Position numbers and translations under genes: made by a program. 64,000 nucleotides of DNA from positions 26,502 through 90,501 of the forward strand of contig JBCBOR010000009.1 in the NCBI GenBank assembly GCA_039821125.1. Reading direction: 5' to 3'. The stretch is from Thermohalobaculum sp039821125 (GTDB taxonomy: Bacteria > Pseudomonadota > Alphaproteobacteria > Rhodobacterales > Rhodobacteraceae). How positions within the stretch are numbered: the first letter of the stretch is position 1; each line of letters opens with the position of its first letter. Under the pieces are notes generated by a model. The model saw only the letters and a program-made list of their open reading frames with translations, ran no database searches and was not told where the DNA came from. Below, piece by piece: positions 61,093 to 64,000 of the stretch.

Positions 61093-62463
61093 ATGGATGG
61101 ATCATCTGCCAAGGTTCCAGATCTGATCAGACCGGCGGGGCGTCGCTTCGCCGGCACGGATCGGCGCGCGCCCCTGCGCAAGGCCCTGCAGGAGACTGGC
61201 GCCTACCATGATCTGCAGGTCGCCGGGCGGTTCTTCCCGATATCCTGCGTCTCGCTCGAGATCACGCAGCGCTGCAATCTCGACTGCACGCTCTGTTATC
61301 TCTCGGATGCCGCCGAGATGGCGCATGACGTGCCGATGCCGGTGCTGCTGGACCGGATCGAGATGATCCACAGCCATTTCGGCCCGGGCACCTCGATCCA
61401 GATCTCCGGTGGGGATCCGACCCTGCGGGCGGTGCCGGACCTCGTCGCGCTTTGCCGGACGATCCGCGCCAAGGGTATGCGGTCATGCCTGATGACCAAC
61501 GGTATCCGCGCCACGCGCCCGATGTTGACCGAATTGGCGGAGGCGGGTCTCGATGATGTCGCCTTCCATGTCGACCTGACGCAGGAGCGCAAGTGCTATG
61601 CGACCGAGGCTGCGCTGAATGCGGTGCGCGCGGCGTACATCGATCGCGCGCGTGGCCTCGGCCTGCGGATCCTGTTCAACACCACGGTCTACGAGGGGAA
61701 CCTGAGCGAGATCCCGGCGATTGCCCGGTTCTTTCGCGATAGGGCCGAGGATCTGACACTGATCTCGTTCCAGCTTCAGGCCGATACCGGGCGGGGTGTT
61801 TTGCGGGCGCGGGATGACGAGGTGACACAAGCCTCGGTGATGCGCGGCCTGTCATCAGGGATCGGGGCCGAGATCGACTTCGATGGAATTGGCATCGGGC
61901 CGTCCGAGTGCAATCGCTATGGTGCGGTCGCGATCGCCGGGGGGCACGCCGTGTCCTTGCTGAACAATCCCGCGTTGGCGGCAGGGATCGTTCAGGCATT
62001 GGAGACAGCAGAACACAAGACGGACGGGCATCTCGACATCGCGCGCACGGTTTGGCGTGTTGCGATGCAGCGGCCCTGGCTGGCCTTGCGCGGGGTTGGG
62101 CACATCCTGCGGCGCCTCTGGCAGATCCGGTCGGGTATCGTGAAGGCGCGCGGCCGGATCAGTCGCCTGTCTGTTCTGGTTCACAACTTCATGGATGGCG
62201 ATGCGCTTGATCTCGACCGGTGCCGAGGCTGCGTCTTCATGGTCGCAACAGCGGATGGACCCCTGTCGATGTGCGTGCACAACGCGCGGCGCGATCAGCA
62301 CTTGTTTGCTCCGGCGCGCCATGGCTCTGGCTGGTGGAGCGCCGCGACAGGCGAGACCACCGACACCCCCCAGCACCTCAGCCCCGGGGACACACCGCGA
62401 AAGCTGCTTAAGGGGCGACTGCGTGCGGCGGCCCGCTCTGCAACAAAACCGACTGATGTGTGA
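61093..62463 (+). CDS. Radical SAM protein with extra C-terminal Cys cluster
   Basis: A 456-residue radical SAM enzyme. The [4Fe-4S] motif CxxxCxxC is Cys61, Cys65 and Cys68 (RCNLDCTLCYL). The GGD motif in QISGGDPTLR and the later MTNGIRATR fit SAM binding. A second Cys set, Cys377, Cys380 and Cys394, near the C-terminus could hold an auxiliary cluster, as in SPASM/twitch-type enzymes. The reaction is unknown. ATG 61093 has GGGAGGT 5 bases before it. A DUF547 protein follows 71 bases downstream and is probably co-expressed. Confidence 0.85.
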   Translation: MDGSSAKVPDLIRPAGRRFAGTDRRAPLRKALQETGAYHDLQVAGRFFPISCVSLEITQRCNLDCTLCYLSDAAEMAHDVPMPVLLDRIEMIHSHFGPGTSIQISGGDPTLRAVPDLVALCRTIRAKGMRSCLMTNGIRATRPMLTELAEAGLDDVAFHVDLTQERKCYATEAALNAVRAAYIDRARGLGLRILFNTTVYEGNLSEIPAIARFFRDRAEDLTLISFQLQADTGRGVLRARDDEVTQASVMRGLSSGIGAEIDFDGIGIGPSECNRYGAVAIAGGHAVSLLNNPALAAGIVQALETAEHKTDGHLDIARTVWRVAMQRPWLALRGVGHILRRLWQIRSGIVKARGRISRLSVLVHNFMDGDALDLDRCRGCVFMVATADGPLSMCVHNARRDQHLFAPARHGSGWWSAATGETTDTPQHLSPGDTPRKLLKGRLRAAARSATKPTDV

Positions 62464-62534
62464 TCGCGTGTGAATCGACCTTTCGCCCCACGACCCCTAC
62501 CTCTCGATCCAAGCCAATCGGTCGGAGCGATGCC

Positions 62535-63374
62535 ATGCCCATGCTGAAGAAACTCGCCGCACTGGCGTTGATGTTGGTCTTCTTGCCCGCGTTCGGCTCG
62601 GGCGAGCGTCTGTTCGCGCCGGGATCAGACCTCTGGGACCGCTGGACCGCCCATGATGCGGGATCGACCGAGACGATTGATCACGGAGCGTGGGACAGCC
62701 TGCTGGTCGCCTATCTCAGGCCCGCGGCCAGCGGCGTGAACCTCTTCGACTACGCTGGTGTGTCTGCCGCCGACAAATCCAAACTGTCAGGCTATATCGA
62801 TCAGCTTTCCGCCACGCCGATCAGCCGCTTCAACCGCGACGAGCAGATGGCGTATTGGCTGAACTTCTACAATGCGCTCACGGTGCAGGTGATTCTGGAC
62901 CACATGCCTGTCGCCTCGATCCGCGATATCGATATCTCGCCCGGCCTGCTCGGTGTGGGTCCCTGGGACAAAAAGCTGGTGACGGTGGAGGGCGAGGAAC
63001 TCAGCCTCAATGATATCGAGCACCGCATTCTCCGTCCGATCTGGAATGACCCACGCATCCACTACGGGGTAAACTGTGCCTCGATCGGCTGCCCGAACCT
63101 CGCGACCTCGGCCTATACGGGCGCTGCGCTGGACAGTGCGCTGGATGCTGCGGCACGGTCGTATGTCAACGATCCGCGCGGTGTCACAATCCGCAACGGG
63201 CAGGTCACGGTCTCCCGGATCTATGACTGGTTCATCGAGGATTTCGGTGGCAACGAGGCTGGCGTACTTGCCCATCTGAAGCAGTATGCCAAGCCGAAGC
63301 TTGCCGCGGATCTCGGCCGGATCGGCGCCTTGGCGGACACGGAATACGACTGGTCACTAAACAGCGCCCGCTAG
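62535..63374 (+). CDS. DUF547-domain exported protein
   Basis: A 279-residue protein with a Sec signal (MPMLKKLAALALMLVFLPAF). The DUF547 core has MAYWLNFYNALTVQVIL and the paired-Cys motif YGVNCASIGCPNL. Related proteins occur in many marine bacteria; function unknown. ATG 62535 is used; ATG 62541 is also possible. The stop codon TAG is formed by the TA target plus the first base of an IS630-type element, so the C-terminus may have been slightly altered by insertion. Confidence 0.85.
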   Translation: MPMLKKLAALALMLVFLPAFGSGERLFAPGSDLWDRWTAHDAGSTETIDHGAWDSLLVAYLRPAASGVNLFDYAGVSAADKSKLSGYIDQLSATPISRFNRDEQMAYWLNFYNALTVQVILDHMPVASIRDIDISPGLLGVGPWDKKLVTVEGEELSLNDIEHRILRPIWNDPRIHYGVNCASIGCPNLATSAYTGAALDSALDAAARSYVNDPRGVTIRNGQVTVSRIYDWFIEDFGGNEAGVLAHLKQYAKPKLAADLGRIGALADTEYDWSLNSAR

Positions 63375-63803
63375 AGCATTTTCGTTTCAGATTGAATCGT
63401 ATGGGATTCACAGACGATTGATTTTCTGATTCAGCATGTTTGCTGGATGAGGAGGCCAGCATGCATGGCTCAATACCTTTCCGAAGACCTTCGTATCCGC
63501 GTGATTCAAGCCATCGAGGGCGGGATGTCGCGCAACGCGGCTGCGCGTCATTTCGGTGTCAGCATTGCGAGCGCGGTACGATGGATGGACGAATACCTGC
63601 GCACAGGTCGCACGGCACCCAAGCCCCGTGGTGGTGACCGGCGATCTGGCCGGATCGAGGCGCAGGCTGATTTTCTGTTGGATGCCATCGAAGAGACACC
63701 GGACATCACGCTGGCCGAGTTGCGTCAGCGCCTGATCGAGGAGCGAGGGGAACCCTTTGCCATTTCGACCCTTCATGACTTCTTCCGCCGCCATGGGATC
63801 ATA
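63374..63803 (+). mobile_element. IS630-type element, 5' part, interrupted
   Basis: The left end appears to begin right after the TA at 63372-63373 with GAGCATTTTCGTTTCAGATT, an AT-rich end unlike the flanking DNA. The transposase frame starts at 63465. Similarity to the transposase stops near 63800 at a TA dinucleotide, where another IS630-type element begins. The rest of this element lies beyond the window or is lost. Confidence 0.7.
63465..63803 (+). pseudogene. IS630-family transposase N-terminal part, disrupted
   Basis: About 110 residues of an IS630-type transposase. The N-terminal helix-turn-helix is MSRNAAARHFGVSIASAVRW, followed by the linker TAPKPRGGDRRSGRI and the second helical domain ending FAISTLHDFFRRHGI. 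The DDE catalytic domain is missing, because the family-like sequence ends at about 63800. The start ATG has GGAGG 9 bases upstream. The frame stays open into the inserted sequence but is no longer transposase-like there. Confidence 0.75.
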
Positions 63804-64000
63804 CCAACGCTCGTAGGTTGTGACTCATTTTTGGGATTCCCAACGGTACTGATCTTTGAATCAATTGCCCGAACCGAGAATGGAGGTTCGGCATGGGATC
63901 AGCGGTTCGATTGCGCGATGATTTCGATGGCCCATCGTTGCGGGCGCTGGCGAAACAGAGCCGGAATGGGGCGCAGGCTCGACGGTTGCTTGCCCTGGCA
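63804..64000 (+). mobile_element. Second IS630-type element, left end, inserted in the first
   Basis: Sequence unlike the first element starts after the TA at 63802-63803 and contains the palindrome TTGGGATTCCCAA (63831-63843). A second transposase frame opens at 63893. The element runs past the window end, so its full length and right end are unseen. The exact boundary is an estimate. Confidence 0.6.
63893..64000 (+). CDS. IS630-family transposase, N-terminus, runs off the window
   Basis: The first 36 residues of a second transposase, with no stop before the window ends. The stretch LRALAKQSRNGAQARRLLAL matches the start of a common IS630-type subgroup whose next segment is a helix-turn-helix. 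ATG 63893 has GGAGG about 7 bases upstream. Confidence 0.7.
   Translation, partial: MGSAVRLRDDFDGPSLRALAKQSRNGAQARRLLALA

Overview
The window is GC-rich chromosomal DNA from an alphaproteobacterium, most likely a Rhodobacterales (Roseobacter-group) species. The evidence is the codon use, an mcl1-type malyl-CoA lyase, a DUF3035 lipoprotein next to lspA and two M16 peptidases, the clpP-clpX-lon block close to tig, and IS630-type elements at the right edge. This placement comes from recognising families, not from a database search.

Layout. Positions 1-2260 hold an iron-alcohol-dehydrogenase-family protein that seems to have lost most metal ligands, followed by an AraC regulator. Positions 2545-10947 are one giant gene for a secreted filamentous-haemagglutinin-type (TpsA-like) adhesin, with no TpsB transporter in the window. 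Positions 10981-24462 form a nitrogen-compound uptake and hydrolysis region. It has a polyamine-type ABC transporter with a cysteine hydrolase (minus strand), a divergent 2OG-Fe(II) oxygenase plus acetyltransferase, a metallo-beta-lactamase-fold hydrolase, a carbamoylase / hydantoinase / hydantoin-racemase operon, a GST-like protein and a polar amino-acid ABC transporter. The parts could import and open hydantoin- or carbamoyl-type compounds to amino acids, but the substrate is not known.

Positions 24473-31922 are protein quality control: tRNA-Val, lon, clpX, clpP, an inserted DMT transporter on the other strand, tig and tRNA-Leu. Positions 32088-42564 are mixed metabolism: glutamate dehydrogenase, HrpB helicase, an acyl-CoA ligase with a GntR regulator, a LysE exporter, an enolase-superfamily enzyme and a GMC oxidoreductase. 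Positions 42785-45873 hold fmt, a 70-residue membrane protein, a peptide-deformylase paralogue with substituted active-site residues, an intact deformylase and a fatty-acid-desaturase-like protein. Positions 46026-49846 carry mcl1, a small lipoprotein, accA and an SDR. Positions 49820-53289 are plsC, ftsX and ftsE with a divergent zinc-ribbon membrane protein.

Positions 53390-60803 are a minus-strand run from ileS through a small secreted protein, lspA, a DUF3035 lipoprotein and a catalytic/non-catalytic M16 peptidase pair. Positions 61093-63374 hold a radical SAM protein and a DUF547 protein. From 63374 an IS630-type element starts exactly at the DUF547 stop codon and is itself interrupted by a second IS630-type element that runs off the window.

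Other points of note: a REP-like double palindrome present at two distant sites, twelve 19-20-residue solenoid turns in the adhesin, a 17-bp palindromic operator candidate in a divergent promoter, and several strong intergenic hairpins. I saw no CRISPR array, rRNA, prophage or recognised defence system.
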